DNA of 64,000 nt, taken from contig CM038052.1 in assembly GCA_021397845.1 (NCBI GenBank), positions 37,122,449 to 37,186,448 of the forward strand. The letters are read 5' to 3'. Of the stretch, positions 8,785 through 19,140 are shown piece after piece (position 1 is the stretch's first letter; each line of letters starts with the position of its first letter). Origin of the DNA: Areca catechu. Its lineage: Eukaryota > Streptophyta > Magnoliopsida > Arecales > Arecaceae. The translations under genes and the position numbers were made by a program. Under the pieces are notes generated by a model. The model worked only from the letters and a program-made list of their open reading frames with translations, was not told the DNA's origin and ran no database searches.

Positions 8785-9310
8785 ACAGCTCTCAACAATC
8801 TCCGTCCCCGAACCCAGCTCCAGGACATCTTCTCAAGACCGGAGCTCAGATCTCCAGCCAAGGAAACTTCGAGCCAAGCCGCTCTCAGCAATCTCCGTCT
8901 CCGAGCCCAGCTCCAAGACATCTTCTCAAGATCGAAGCTCAGATCTCCGGCCAAGGGAACTTCGAGCCAAGCCACTCTCAGTAGTCTCCATCCCTGAGCC
9001 TAGCTTCAGGACATCTTCTCAAGACTGGAGCTCAGATCTCCAGCCAAGGGAACTTCAAGCCAAGCCACTCTCAGCAATCTCCATCCCCGATCCCAGCTCC
9101 AGGACATCTTCTCAAGACCGGAGCTCAGATCTCCGGCCAAGGGAACTTCGAGCCAAGCTGCTCCCAGCAATCTCCGTCCTCGAGCCCAGCTCCAGGACAT
9201 CTTCTCAAGATCGGAGCTCAGATCTCTGGCCAAGGGAACTTCGAGCCGAGCCGCTCTTAACAATCTCCATCCCCGAGCCCAGCTCCAGGACATCTTCTCA
9301 TGATCGGGGT
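8785..9310 (+). repeat. 93-bp tandem array, six units
   Basis: GACATCTTCTCAAGA recurs at 8824, 8917, 9010, 9103, 9196 and 9289, exactly 93 bp apart. Each unit contains GAGCCCAGCTCCAGGACATC, sharing the core of the 127-bp array, then CGGAGCTCAGATCTCC. Because 93 is divisible by three, a minus-strand frame of 31-residue repeats stays open; I regard this as incidental. Confidence 0.93.
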
Positions 9311-9597
9311 TTAGGTCTCACGACCGTCGGCCAATGACATCTTCGAGCCTAGCGGCCCGCGAGTGCCTCAACCTCAAACAAGGAGAAGCCCTTCTATCTG
9401 AAGTCCCCAAGCAAAAAAAAAAAAAAAAAGAGAGAGGGGAAGAGGGAAGGATAGAGAAAGAGTCTCTGACAAAGCAATCCAAGCTTTATTGATCAAATAC
9501 AAATTACAAGTATTTTCTGTGCCTCGACATGCTTGAAGACCCTGAACAAGTACAAGAAACAAAGAAGTACAAACTAAAGCAAGAAAAAGAGAAGAAG
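9311..9597. other. Spacer between the 93-bp array and the antisense gene, including its 3' UTR
   Basis: Contains a short poly(A) tract (about 9415-9430) and, on the minus strand, the presumed 3' UTR with a poly(A) signal at 9485-9490. No coding sequence is recognised. Confidence 0.6.
9485..9490 (-). terminator. Poly(A) signal of the antisense gene
   Basis: Minus-strand AATAAA lies 108 bp beyond the antisense stop codon (9598-9600), preceded by TTGTAATTTGTATTTG. The T-rich upstream sequence, AATAAA and distance match a plant polyadenylation site, supporting transcription of the antisense gene as a separate unit. Confidence 0.65.
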
Positions 9598-10363
9598 TCA
9601 TTCTGCGTTGGCTGGCCTTTCTGCTGGGTCCAGAGGCTGGCTGCCCCCGCCCTCAGGGGCTTCCGGCTCAGTCGCCCTGGCCTCAGGAGAACCACCCTCG
9701 GCTAGTGTCGAAGGCTCTGACCCGACGACCTCCTCGTCGACCTCCTCCGAAGCTGAGGGGTATCTGAGGCAATCGCGGTTCTTGTCAGGGACAAATGACT
9801 CGACCCGACAGTGCAAGTACATGAACCCCTTGTAAAAGGAGTCCGACGCCATCTGCTGGATGTCGGCGACGAACTCCTCCAAAGCCTTAAAGTTGGCGAC
9901 GGTGCTTTTGGCATCCTTCTCGGCTGCAGCAGCCACCTTCTCTAGCTCGACAGCCCTCAACTTGGCTGCTCCGCTGAGCTGACTGCCGCCTCTACCGCTT
10001 TCTCAGTAGCGGCAAGCTTCTCTCTCATGCCCGCCAGCTCTGCCTGGGCAGCCTGGGCGGTCTCCTTGTGCTTGTCGGCTTCGGCACTGTACCAGTTCAA
10101 TTCTTCTCGATGACGGAGAGGTCGTCGATTGCCTTCTTTGAACGGCTCTGCTCCAGATCGCAGGCTATCGAGAGTCCTTTCACTCATCCCTCAGCATCAG
10201 CGAGCTCTTTTTCGAGGTCCTTGATCTTCAACTCAAGGGCCCCGCTGGCGCCGGCCTTCTCCTTCAGGTCGGTCTTCAAAGATTCGATCTCGATGACTCA
10301 TTGTCGCTTGAGGCGATCCCAGCTCTAAAAGTTTTCCCTGAGGAAGAGGGCCTCAGCACTGAT
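9598..10363 (-). pseudogene. Antisense gene of element C, predicted exon 3 (coiled-coil C-terminal region)
   Basis: A splice acceptor (TTTTTATGCAG) lies just upstream of 10363. The exon enters in phase 0 as ISAEALFLRENF. It then encodes Lys/Glu/Ala-rich coiled-coil sequence and an acidic tail (DEEVVGSEPSTLAEGG) ending at the TGA at 9598-9600. A segment reading NFKALEEFVADIQQM and SFYKGFMYLHCRV resembles the C-terminal part of plant proteins annotated as putative gypsy-type transposon proteins. Several stops and at least two frameshifts (near 10100 and 9960) break it. The role of such proteins is unknown. Confidence 0.65.
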
Positions 10364-10492
10364 CTGCATAAAAAAAAAGAAGAAAATAAAAATGAAAAGA
10401 AAAATGAAATGAAAAAAAAAATGAAATGAAAATGATGAATGAAAGTGACTAGAGAAAAATGAAGAGCAAGCAAAAGAGGCGAAGGAACTCAC

Positions 10493-11133
10493 CGAGTACA
10501 GCTGAGAAAAGAGGATCTTGAAGACATCGGTCACGTGCATTCCGGCCATGTCTTGTCGGTCGCATGCCTGGATGGAGAAGTCCATCAAGCGTTCAGTGAG
10601 CTTAGGGCTTCGAAGAACCGAGTTCCCCGGCCCCATTTGGAAGGGGAGGTAACGTCGTCCCTCCTCCCTCCGACTCTCTCTATGGTGGGGCGGCCGTGCA
10701 TCGCTAACCGAAGGCCCCCTGGGGGCAGGCTGGGAGACCGGGGCAGATGCAGGCGGCACAACTATCGCAGCCTCGGAAGCGGCCCGAGTCTCCCCACCCC
10801 TGGTGTCGGCAGCGGACGGACCCAGAGGGAGGCAAGGCACAGTAGCAGTGGCGGCAGCTCTCGCACGGACCACTACCTCAGGCTCTACAGCAGGGATCTG
10901 CTAGGATGGCCCCGGGGCCGTGGGAGTTGCCCTCTCCACCGGTGCAGGAGTGGCGCGGGTCACCTCTGAGCTCAATCCGGCAGCCGCGGTCGAGCTCAGC
11001 CCAACCACCACCACCGGGGCAGCCACATGTGTGCACTCACCTCGGGGCCACCTGGAAGCGGGCTCCACTGCCAATCCTGCTGGCTACCTCTTCTTGGTAA
11101 TGGCCGGGAGATCGCTCTCGGAGAATATCATAC
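10493..11133 (-). pseudogene. Antisense gene of element C, predicted exon 2 (linker region)
   Basis: Bounded by an acceptor (GTGTGTAG before 11133) and a donor (CG|GTGAGT at 10493/10492). It begins in phase 1, making a Ser codon across the junction, then MIFSESDLPAITKKR, then a long Ala/Pro/Ser-rich linker. It ends with a more conserved stretch including SPKLTERLMDFSIQACD and VTDVFKILFSQLYS. Two in-frame stops are present (one just after ITKKR, one after TAPGPS). The phases at both ends match the neighbouring exons. Confidence 0.65.
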
Positions 11134-11226
11134 CTACACACAATATACACAGTGGTCAGAACCTATGGAAAACTACACAAAGATCATGCAAAGGAAAGAA
11201 AAGAGCAATGTTCAGGCCGGACTCAC

Positions 11227-12087
11227 TCGACCCATTCGCTGGGTCGACTCCAGAGTCGGTGAGGTTCTGCTCAGACAACAGGACCTCGAGAGAAGGAATC
11301 TGCACCTGCGGAGTTGCTTGTAGTCATCTCGGTCAGCCACATCGATGACAGAGTTTCGGTTGGGGGACTGGTCTGGATCACTCCAGACCCAGTCAACTCC
11401 CTCGACCTCGACAAAGAAGAACTTACTGTTCATTCCCTTGATGGAAGAGGGGAGCTCAAACTTAATGCCCCTTGGGCGGGAAGATAAAGACCACCAGCCG
11501 TCTTTGGTTGGGTGACGTTTCAGGACGAAGAAGGCCCTGAACAAAGAAAATCGGGCCACGAACCCATGAAGGTGACAAAGCATAATGAAGGAGAAGATAA
11601 CCCTAATAGTGTTTGGTACCAACTGCACCGGGACCAAACGATAGTTGTCCAAGACTGACAAAAAGAAGGGATGGAAAGGAAAGCGGAGACCTCTAGAGAA
11701 GGTCCCCTCATAGAAGGTAAGACGGCCCGGGCCACTTGAAGTAACCCGCTCCCCCGGACAAGGGATCGTAAGCCAGACAAAATGAGGGATGCCATAGACA
11801 TCCCGGACAGTCCTGAGTTCTCCGACGGTGATCGTGGAGGCGACCCCACCGGGACCTGCAGACCGAGCAGACTCAGGGGCAGGAGCAGAAGAAGGAAGGG
11901 GAAAAGAAGAACCCGACCCCGGTTCCCTAATAAGAACCGGGCCGAGAGGATGCCTCCCATCGAGTTCGTAGCGAGCCACGCCTCCCTCCCCATCAGAAGA
12001 AGAGGAAGAAGATGCCGGCCTCCGCTCGGAAGGACCAGCCTCACCCTGATCAGTGGAGCAATAGAAGCATGGACCAAAACGGGACAT
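11227..12087 (-). pseudogene. Antisense gene of element C, predicted exon 1 (putative gypsy-type transposon domain)
   Basis: Start ATG at 12085-12087 (MSRFGPCFYC). After an acidic/Ser-rich N-terminal part comes a domain I recognise as the putative gypsy type transposon domain (Pfam Transposase_28). It runs from about residue 100 to 245 with PGERVTS, LTFYEGTF, GLRFPFHPFF, VPVQLVPNTIRVI and KGMNSKFFFVEVEG. A single-base frameshift near 11316 moves the frame to one reading QVQIPSLEVLLSEQNL. The exon then ends at the donor TCGA|GTGAGT (11227/11226) in phase 1, matching exon 2. An upstream in-frame Met at 12118-12120 is possible but less likely. The whole gene would encode roughly 750 residues. 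Confidence 0.72.
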
Positions 12088-12594
12088 CCTTAAAAACAAA
12101 GAAGAAAAAGGGAAACACATGGTCGAAGACCGAAGAAGAAACCACAGACCCCGAGAGGGAACCCTACTCTATCAGGAGGAAGAAAGAGGAAGAAGCTAAC
12201 CTGTTGCCTTGAGAAGAAACTTGGGGTGATAGGGAAGAAGAAGAAGCCTGGGCACGGCAGCAGCAGGCACGGAGAATTCAAAAAGAATAGATTGTTCGAG
12301 TAAGGCCCATCTTTCACTCCGAAATGACCTAAGGGGTCCGTATCGCGTCAGCCGCTCACCAACAGATCTACGCCATGTGTCACCCATCAGAGAGCATGGC
12401 GCCCCGGCTGCTCTGAATTCTATGCCAGCATTAACTGCTCCTCGAACATGGCTAGGTGGCGCCCCCGCATTGGCTCGTAAGAGCGGTCCTCGAAGTGCCA
12501 GCAGTCATGTTCATCATTGCAACCGATCTTTACCTTTCCATGTCAGCACCGTAATTACTTCCTTCGGCCAGAACGCCGCGCACTAATGAGCCTC
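12088..12594. other. 5' flank of the antisense gene; 3' region of element C
   Basis: About 500 bp between the antisense start codon and the purine tract. Any antisense promoter should lie here or in the 3' LTR. I see no convincing TATA box. Minus-strand Phe/Leu-rich frames here are low complexity. Confidence 0.5.
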
Positions 12595-12610
12595 GGGAGT
12601 GGGGGGCAAA
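12595..12610 (+). other. Polypurine tract of element C
   Basis: GGGAGTGGGGGGCAAA lies immediately before the TGATATGG start of the 3' LTR. Position and composition fit the plus-strand primer; one C interrupts it. Confidence 0.7.
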
Positions 12611-14096
12611 TGATATGGCAAGATCGCTGACGTGGAGAAATCTGCGGGTGCCATGTGGAGAGGGACGCCACGTCGACCCCCTAGCTCGGACCCCATTATC
12701 GAGATGAGCCGAACTCCCCCATGGCAGCAGATGGAGCCCAGTCTTCTGCCAGGTCGAGCTCATGAGCTCGGTGCCTAGGTCGGAGCCAACATTCGCCCTC
12801 CAGATGAGACCCTTGGAGGTTAGTGCCCCTCGGTCGAGGTCGAGCAAAGAGCTCACCCGTCGAGGTCGAGCCTCTCCGAGTGCACGCCCTCTGGACCGGG
12901 CCCACCGACATCCGCCCTCCAGAGGAGACCCTCGGAGGTTAGTGCCCCGCGATCGAGGTCGAGCCAAGACCTCACCTATCGAGGTCGAGCCTTTCCGAGT
13001 GCGTGCCCTCTGGACCGGGCCCGTCGACATTCGCCCTCCAGAGGAGACCCTCGAAGGTTAGTGCCCTACCATCAAGATTGAGCCAAGAGCTCACCCGCCA
13101 AGGTCGAGCCTCTCCGAGTGCGCGCCCTCTGGACCGGGCCCGTACTTCGCCCTTCTCCACCTGGCCGTCCCCGCAAGCCCAGAGCACCTAGGATGGAGTG
13201 AGCCCTGCCATCCCAGCTCAGCCCCAACCTGGAAGAAGTCCTCACCAGCCGAGGGCACCGGCGAGCCTCCCGAGGATCGTACCAGAATGCCTCTCAGGCC
13301 ATACTGACTACCTGACACCACCAGTTATACCAAAAAGGAAAGCAATGCACCGATCGAGGCACCACATTCCTCACCAACCACTTAGATCATCCAGGAAAGA
13401 AGACCATCCGGGAGATTCGAACCCTGTGGGCGGCAGCCCGTCATTCGAGACATCCTCGATTTCCTGGAACAAGGAAATCATGAAGGAGTGTCGGAGCGCC
13501 TGACAGCACCTTATCATGAATTAGGAAAGGGCTTCCTGGGACACCACCGCGTGCATTTGACAGCCCAGCGGGACCCCGAGACAAGCTCCCAACGGCCTGT
13601 CTTCGACTACAAAGAACGATCGGCACCCCCCAAGGGGGGAGAGGTAACAACAACAAAAAAAAAACAAACAGAACGACCACTCACCACCATGACAGGGAAA
13701 GCTCAACCAAAATAGCAAAAGGCTATCACCACCATGAATGGAGGGAACCGACAGGCTTAAGAAGAGGTGGAGGGACAGAGCATCCCTCTGTCCCTGCTAC
13801 CAATCTTCCCCTGCGACATTCACACCTCCACACACATCTTTCACTCCTCATAGTGCGGAGTCCATCAAGAGGGGCCCGGCCAGGAGGATCTGTTCCCCTG
13901 GACCGTCATTGACTTGATCGTCAGAGTGTCCCCGTCGGAAACCTCGGTTCAGGTCTCTAACCATTGTCTCGCAGGCCCTGGAGCAGAGGACCACCGGACG
14001 GCGGGAGGCGGGGACCCGGGAGCCGAGTGCAGTAGGCGACGGGAGGAGCGCAATCCGACGTGGCAGCTACGGGCCACGACGGTCTCGGCGGCAACA
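12611..14096 (+). repeat. Element C 3' LTR
   Basis: 1486 bp, starting TGATATGGCAAGATCGCTGA and ending CGGCAACA, followed by the CCTTC duplication at 14097-14101. It includes the three 120-bp units seen in the 5' LTR. It differs from that LTR by scattered, mostly transition substitutions. Confidence 0.92.
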
Positions 14097-14101
14097 CCTT
14101 C

Positions 14102-14689
14102 ATACATAATCAACCATATCCAGAAGCACCTCGTACATGACTTAATTGCCATGAATGAGTATGCACCAAAACATGGGTTCATGTGCATAAGATACTATGG
14201 TAGTCTCAGGTCTAAGGATCACATGTACAACTCCCACTAAGAGAACATTCTTTTGACAAGTAAGTAAGACTTCCATTTGATGTTCTCTTGTTAGATCAGT
14301 TCAGTGAACTCATAGCCTAATGAGCACCCATATCCTTATATTAGTATCTCTACATAAGTGGCTATGAGACAAACCACCCTATCCAACAAGCATACATAAG
14401 ATGTGCTAGTCTTTCCAGATTCATCGATCCCTGAATCGATGATCCAATGACTAGGAACATTTTAGATTAGGATTTATAGAAACTTAGGTCTCACTATTAT
14501 AATCTCCATCATAATCCTAATTTCATTGCTCTAATATATGGGGTTCATCATAATCTTATAATTAAAATATAAGATACAGCATATGATGAATCAAAATTTT
14601 CCTTTATTAATATCAATCTTGAGTTGGGAGAATATAAAAATGCCACTAATATAATAAGTGTGATTGGCTTTTAGCATATAATTCTTTCA
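14102..14689 (+). mobile_element. Solo LTR, right segment
   Basis: Continues the unit that begins at 3744 after the 9.26-kb element C and its CCTTC duplication. AT-rich, ending TTTTAGCATATAATTCTTTCA; followed by GGACC (14690-14694), the partner of GGACT at 3739-3743. No coding sequence. Confidence 0.7.
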
Positions 14690-15052
14690 GGACCTCCATG
14701 ATGAGGGGAGCGAACCAAGAGAGAAAAGAAGACAAGTGAGCGAAGGCAGTGGACTAAAATAGAGAACAACCTCCTAACCTCCTCTAAACTCTTGTTCTTT
14801 TCATCTTCTCCTTCTATTTTTTCTCTTCATGGCAGCGAATCAAGCCACCATGATCGAAGATTTGATTTTCTTGATTGCCCTACTGACCTGACTGTCAGAG
14901 TGTCCCCACTGGGATCCCTGGCCTGGGTCTTCTCTTTTTTACAAGATCGATTTGCTGCAAAGGCATGAGGATGAGGAACTCGATGCTCCCCGGGAGGTCG
15001 ATTCGTCCAAGCCACGTCAGAGCTACAGGACATGACGATCTAGGTGGCAACA
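14690..15052 (+). repeat. Element A 5' LTR, right segment (U5 side)
   Basis: Resumes after the solo LTR. GACTGTCAGAGTGTCCCCAC near 14891 matches the equivalent part of the element C LTR (CGTCAGAGTGCCCCCACC near 6150), and the end GGTGGCAACA parallels C's CGGTAACA. Minus-strand frames here are not supported. Confidence 0.75.
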
Positions 15053-15075
15053 AATTGGCATACTAGGTAGGGAGC
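15053..15075 (+). other. Element A primer-binding site
   Basis: AATTGGCATACTAGGTAGGG directly follows the LTR end. It is nearly the same as the PBS of C and of Tat-like elements in general. Confidence 0.65.
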
Positions 15076-15785
15076 TGGTGGATGAACGGTTATCAACCAA
15101 CCTCCCACAAATCTATGGTGATGACCCATGCTCGGGAAGCCTCCGTCAATCGCATGGGGGACCCATCCTACTATGGCGACCGATGCAGCCAGGGGGTGGA
15201 GCTCCCTACTCCTCCACCTCTCCCTCTAGTTGATCAATCCATGCAGATCGCCATAGTCGCACAGCAGGTCTAGACCCTGACTACAGTTGTGCACCAACTG
15301 CACCACCAGCATCGATCCTTAGCAATGCAGCAGTAGCTAGGGACACCTGTGGCCTATGTCGCTGAACCCTGTGCTAGCCTAAGGTCCTTTCAGGAGGGAC
15401 CGTCACGTGCGCGGGCCACCTCATATCCATGGGAGAGCCTACGGGTAGCCAAGAAGAGACACTGGGATAGTTCAGCCGGTCGAGAAAGCCACTCCCCTGT
15501 CTTGAACCATGGTGATGCATCTTGTCGCTGGCACTAGCATGGCAGGGAGCTAAAGCATTAGTTCCTCCAATCATCACCCTCTTCCCCCTCGATAGCCTCT
15601 ACGGAGTCAATAGACAAAGCCATTCATCAACGGGCGTAGAGCAAGAATGTAGGCTGGTTGATCTAGCTTGCCAATTTGCTAAAATTTAGGACTTCCCATG
15701 TGCGCCCGTAGGCTACGATGCTCACCCTCCTCTCACTCATCAGATATAAGAGTAACTGATTTCCAATCAGTTTCGCATGCCTTAG
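15076..15785 (+). pseudogene. Element A gag, N-terminal part (broken)
   Basis: A frame from 15082 (MNGYQPTSHKS) runs to a TAG at about 15271 and continues with further TAG stops near 15331 and 15784. Content is Pro/Gln-rich, as in Tat gag N-termini. The stop at about 15784 sits inside the MP-x-VDPYDG motif, where related elements have Gln. No function remains. Confidence 0.5.
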
Positions 15786-16600
15786 GTGGATCCCTACGAT
15801 GGGACCATAGATCTCATCAACCATCTTGAGAGTTATAAGGCTCTCATGTGGATCCAGGGGGCCACTGATGCCCTCCTCTATGTTGCCTTCCTAGCCACAC
15901 TCTACAAGGCTGCTCGGGTTTGGTACTCCCACCTTGAGCTGAAAAGCATAGACTCCTTTGACCAACCAGAGAAGTTTGTGACACACTTCAATGCCTACTG
16001 GAAGGTGTCATATGAGGCTGATAGCCTTCTCTATCTGATAGTAGGATCATGAGTCCCTTTAGGACTACGTGTCCTGATTTAAGGAGGCCACTCTGGAGAT
16101 CTACAATCTTGGCGAGCCTATCACCATGCTGGCACTGAAAAGAGGGCTCAGGACCTCTCGCTTCACCTACTTCCTCGATAAAAAGCTTCCAAAATCCTAT
16201 TCGGAGCTTCTTCATACTCATAAGTACATCCACGCGGAGGAGGTCAACCACACCAAGAGGGAGTTGGATGGGAGGCCCCTGAAGAGGCAGGCCTAGGGGG
16301 AGCCAAGTGGGCCACTTGTAACTGAGGCCATCTTGACTCCTCGAATAGACCCCAAGCTAAGGGATGGTCATGCTAAGGATGAAAAATATACACCTCTCCT
16401 TATCCCAAGAGCCAAAATCCTCATGAAGATAGAGGGCGAGTGCTACCTCCATCATCCTCCCCCACTAATGCCATCCGATGGATATGACAAATCTTGATAC
16501 TGTCAGTTCCACTGCAACTATGGCCATGACACCGAGAAATGCCACCACCTGAAAAGGGAGATCGAAGACCTAATCAGGTGAGGCTACCTTGGAAAGTTCA
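15786..16600 (+). pseudogene. Element A gag core and zinc knuckle (broken)
   Basis: Retrotransposon gag domain: VDPYDGTIDLINHLESYK, LMWIQGATDALL, AFLATLYKAARVWYS and DQPEKFVTHFNAYW. A frameshift and TAG/TGA stops occur at about 16050-16080. The core continues as ATLEIYNLGEP and LKRGLRTSRFTYF to about 16270. A knuckle-like motif (YCQFHCNYGHDTEKC, about 16497-16541) follows. In a live element this protein forms the virus-like particle and binds RNA. Confidence 0.75.
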
Positions 16601-16686
16601 TGAAAGGAAGAGCTCCACTTGAGACTTGAAGCGACGAAGCCTGACACACTGCCATCGACAACCAGCCCATAGAGAAGCCGATATGA

Positions 16687-17148
16687 ATGATCTCCTTGGG
16701 GGCAGAGTGGGAGTCAAAGAGAGTTAAGGAGAGGGAAAGGATTGATGATGTACTCTCCTACATAGGAGAAGGGCTAGCTAGGATGGATAACCCGAATAAT
16801 GATGATATTGTCATGGAAATGATGATAATAAAGCATTCTGTAAAAAGAATTATAGTTGATAGTGAAAGCTCAGCCGACATCCATTTTTATGATACCTTTG
16901 CAAGGATGAACTTGTCTCTTGATCTAATAAAGCAGATGTTTACACCCCTTGTCAGCTTTACTGGAGATTCAGTTGGGGTGGAGGGAGAGGTTACCCTCCC
17001 GGTCACTACTAGGACACCACCCTGGCAGAGCACAATAATGGTGACCTTCACTATTATAAGGCTCCCTTCACCTTACAACGTGATACTGGGGCATCTTGGG
17101 CTCAACCTACTCGATGCCACCATCTTAACCAAGCAGCTCCTTATCTAG
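16687..17148 (+). pseudogene. Element A aspartic protease
   Basis: Open frame of 153 codons with the Tat-type retropepsin fold: KRIIVDSESSADIHFYD, PLVSFTGDSVGVEGEVTLP and PYNVILGHLGLN. The catalytic Asp remains, but the motif reads DSESS where family members have DSGSS. That Gly-to-Glu change should disable it. TAG follows at 17146. Confidence 0.75.
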
Positions 17149-17316
17149 TTCCTGACCCCATGGGGGATTGGGGAGATGAGGGGATCCTAATAGCCAGTCT
17201 AACACTACTTTTAGGCTATCTCTAGAATCTAGGGGGTCAAGGAAGGTCCGACAATCGACCGGTTAGGCCAAACAAAATAGGAGCCAAAGGGCAGGCTAGT
17301 TGAACCCCTGCTATCA

Positions 17317-18300
17317 TTCCCCTTGGGTGAGGACCCCCTGAAGATGGTGCAAGTGGGAGCCCTACTGGTCGAGGAGGAGAGGGCTCAGTTACTGAGTTTC
17401 TTGTGTGCTAATACTGACATCTTTGCCTGGACCACAGTAGACATGGTCGGAATGCCTCTCGAGGTGATCACCCATAGGCTAAACATTGATCCAAACAACT
17501 ACCTGGTTCAATAGAAGAAGATGAGCTTCACCTTAGAAAGGCAAAGGGTGATAGATAGGGTCGTCAGGAAACTCCTTGCCACAGGTTTTGTCCGTGAGGC
17601 ATGGTACCCTAGCTGGCTAGCAAATATGGTCATGGTCAAAAAGGCCAGTGAGAAGCAGAGGATCTGCGTGGACTACATTGACCTCAATCGGGCATGCCCG
17701 AAAGATAGCTTCTTGTTGTCTAAGATCAACAAGCTTGTGGAAGCGACCTCAGGGCATAGGCTGCTCAGCTTCATGGATGCATTCTCTAGATACAATAAGA
17801 TCTGCATATATCCAGAGGATAAGGAGTACACGGTATTCATGACTGACAGAGGTATATTTTGCTATAAGATGATGCTATTCGATCTCAAGAATACCAGGGT
17901 GACATACTAGTGCCTGGTCAATAAGATCATCAAAGACCAGATAGGCCACAACATGCAAGTCTATGTGGATGATATGTTCATCATGAGTGGCCAGAAATCG
18001 GATCACATTGCCAACTTGGTGGAGGCCTTTGACAACCTCTGTCTTTACCAAATGAAGCTGAACCTGGCCAAGTATGCATTCAGCATTACAACGGGGAAGT
18101 TCCTAGGTTTCATGGTCATGCAGCAAGGGATCGAGGCCAACCCGGAGAAAATCCAAGCGATCATAGATATGAGGCATCCCACATCCAAGAAGGAGGTCTA
18201 GGACCAGATCGATTGTGTCATCACCCTTAGCTAGTTCATCTCGTACTCTGTCGAGCGCTACCAGCCATTCTTCAAGGCCTTGCATAGGATGCACGACTTC
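17317..18300 (+). pseudogene. Element A reverse transcriptase (broken)
   Basis: The Ty3/gypsy reverse transcriptase is recognisable throughout: TDIFAWTTVDMVGM, VDYIDLNRACPKDSF, LLSFMDAFSRYNKI, FCYKMMLFDLKN, and the catalytic motif YVDDM near 17963, followed by KYAFSITTGKFLGFMV. TAG stops interrupt it at about 17512, 17908, 18199 and 18230. The ones at 17908 and 18199 fall where Tat elements carry Gln (TYQ, KEVQ). Confidence 0.85.
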
Positions 18301-18765
18301 ACCTAGATAGAGGAGTGCCGGGAGGCACTCAAGGGGCTGAAGAAGCTCCTCGCTTCTCCCCTATTACAATCTAGGCTGGAGCCCAGAGAGGAGCTCTTCT
18401 TATACCTGGTGGTTTCCCCGAAAGTAGCCAGCTCAGTGCTGGTCCGCACCGATGAGGATGGCCTTCAGCGACTGGCCTATTATACCAGCAAGCTACTTTG
18501 TGATATGGAAATCAGGTATACCCGATCTAAAAAAATTATCTTTGCACTTTCATGTCTGTGTAGTGCCTCAAGCCATATTTCCAAGCTCTTCCAATCGCGG
18601 TCCTAACTGACCAACCACTGAGGGCCATCTTGAGTCACCAAGATACTTCGGGATGCCTAGCTATGTGGGTGGTAAATCTTAGCGAGTTTGACATCTCCTA
18701 CTACCCAAGGCCATCTCAGAAGGCCCAGGTCTTGGCCGACTTCCTGGTGGAATGCATCTAGGTGG
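18301..18765 (+). pseudogene. Element A RNase H (broken)
   Basis: Continues from the reverse transcriptase: EECREALKGLKKLL, EELFLYLVVSPKVASSVL, LAYYTSKLLCDMEIRY, then in shifted frame LTDQPLRAIL and YYPRPSQKAQVLADFLVE. This connection and RNase H region is typical of gypsy elements. Stops and at least one frameshift are present. Confidence 0.75.
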
Positions 18766-18804
18766 ACAAGGATTTGGAGGAGGTGGGCGAACCAGCCGAG
18801 CCCA

Positions 18805-19140
18805 AGTAGGATCCAGCCATAGGGGAAATGGCATGGATTCTCCACATTGACGATACATCCAACACAAGAGGGAGTGGGGCCGGACTCATCCTCGCCAACT
18901 TTGATGGGGTAGTTACTGAGTACGCGCAGCATTTTATCTTTAAGGCAACCAACAACCAGGCCGAATATAAGGCAATTCTTGCAGGGTGAAGGTGTCTCGC
19001 AGGCTAGGTATAACGAGCCTGAAGGTCTTTCGGACTCGTAGCTCGTGACAGGCCAAGTCTCCGATGAGTATGAAGCATGGGGTCCTGTTATGGTGAAGTA
19101 CTTGGACCGAGTACACTCATACACGAAGAACCTCTAGTAT
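18805..19140 (+). pseudogene. Element A second, archaeal-type RNase H (broken)
   Basis: AWILHIDDTSNTRGSGAGLI (about 18832-18891), then EYAQHFIFKATNNQAEYKAI and, in another frame, LVTGQVSDEYEAW and VKYLDRV. The first Asp and the Glu of the active site are visible. A second RNase H after the usual one is a hallmark of the Tat lineage, so this domain places element A. TAG and TGA stops and frameshifts are present. Confidence 0.8.

Larger units (their letters stand above)
4841..14096 (+). mobile_element. Element C: 9.26-kb non-autonomous Tat-like LTR element with an antisense gene
   Basis: Two LTRs of 1486 bp each (TGATATGG...AACA) enclose 6284 bp, with the target duplication CCTTC at 4836-4840 and 14097-14101. 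A PBS-like sequence follows the 5' LTR and a purine tract precedes the 3' LTR. The interior has no recognisable gag, protease, reverse transcriptase or integrase. It holds an 800-bp leader, a 127-bp-period array, A/G-rich DNA, a 93-bp-period array and a minus-strand gene. An antisense gene upstream of the 3' LTR is known from Tat-lineage elements such as maize Grande and rice RIRE2. Mobility would need proteins from another element. The LTRs differ at about one base in ten over their last 240 bp, mostly transitions, so the insertion is not recent. Confidence 0.9.

Noticed and set aside
9006..9293. Minus-strand 31-residue repeat protein (MSWSWARG units)
   Set aside because: The 93-bp period keeps any open frame open; there is no start context, domain or flanking coding signal.
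7165..9310. CRISPR-like appearance of regularly spaced repeats
   Set aside because: The units are contiguous tandem repeats with no unique spacers, in plant retrotransposon DNA.
12088..12120. Upstream Met at 12120 as start of the antisense gene
   Set aside because: Possible but adds only a hydrophobic, low-complexity segment; MSRFGPCF at 12087 looks like the natural start. Kept as an alternative only.
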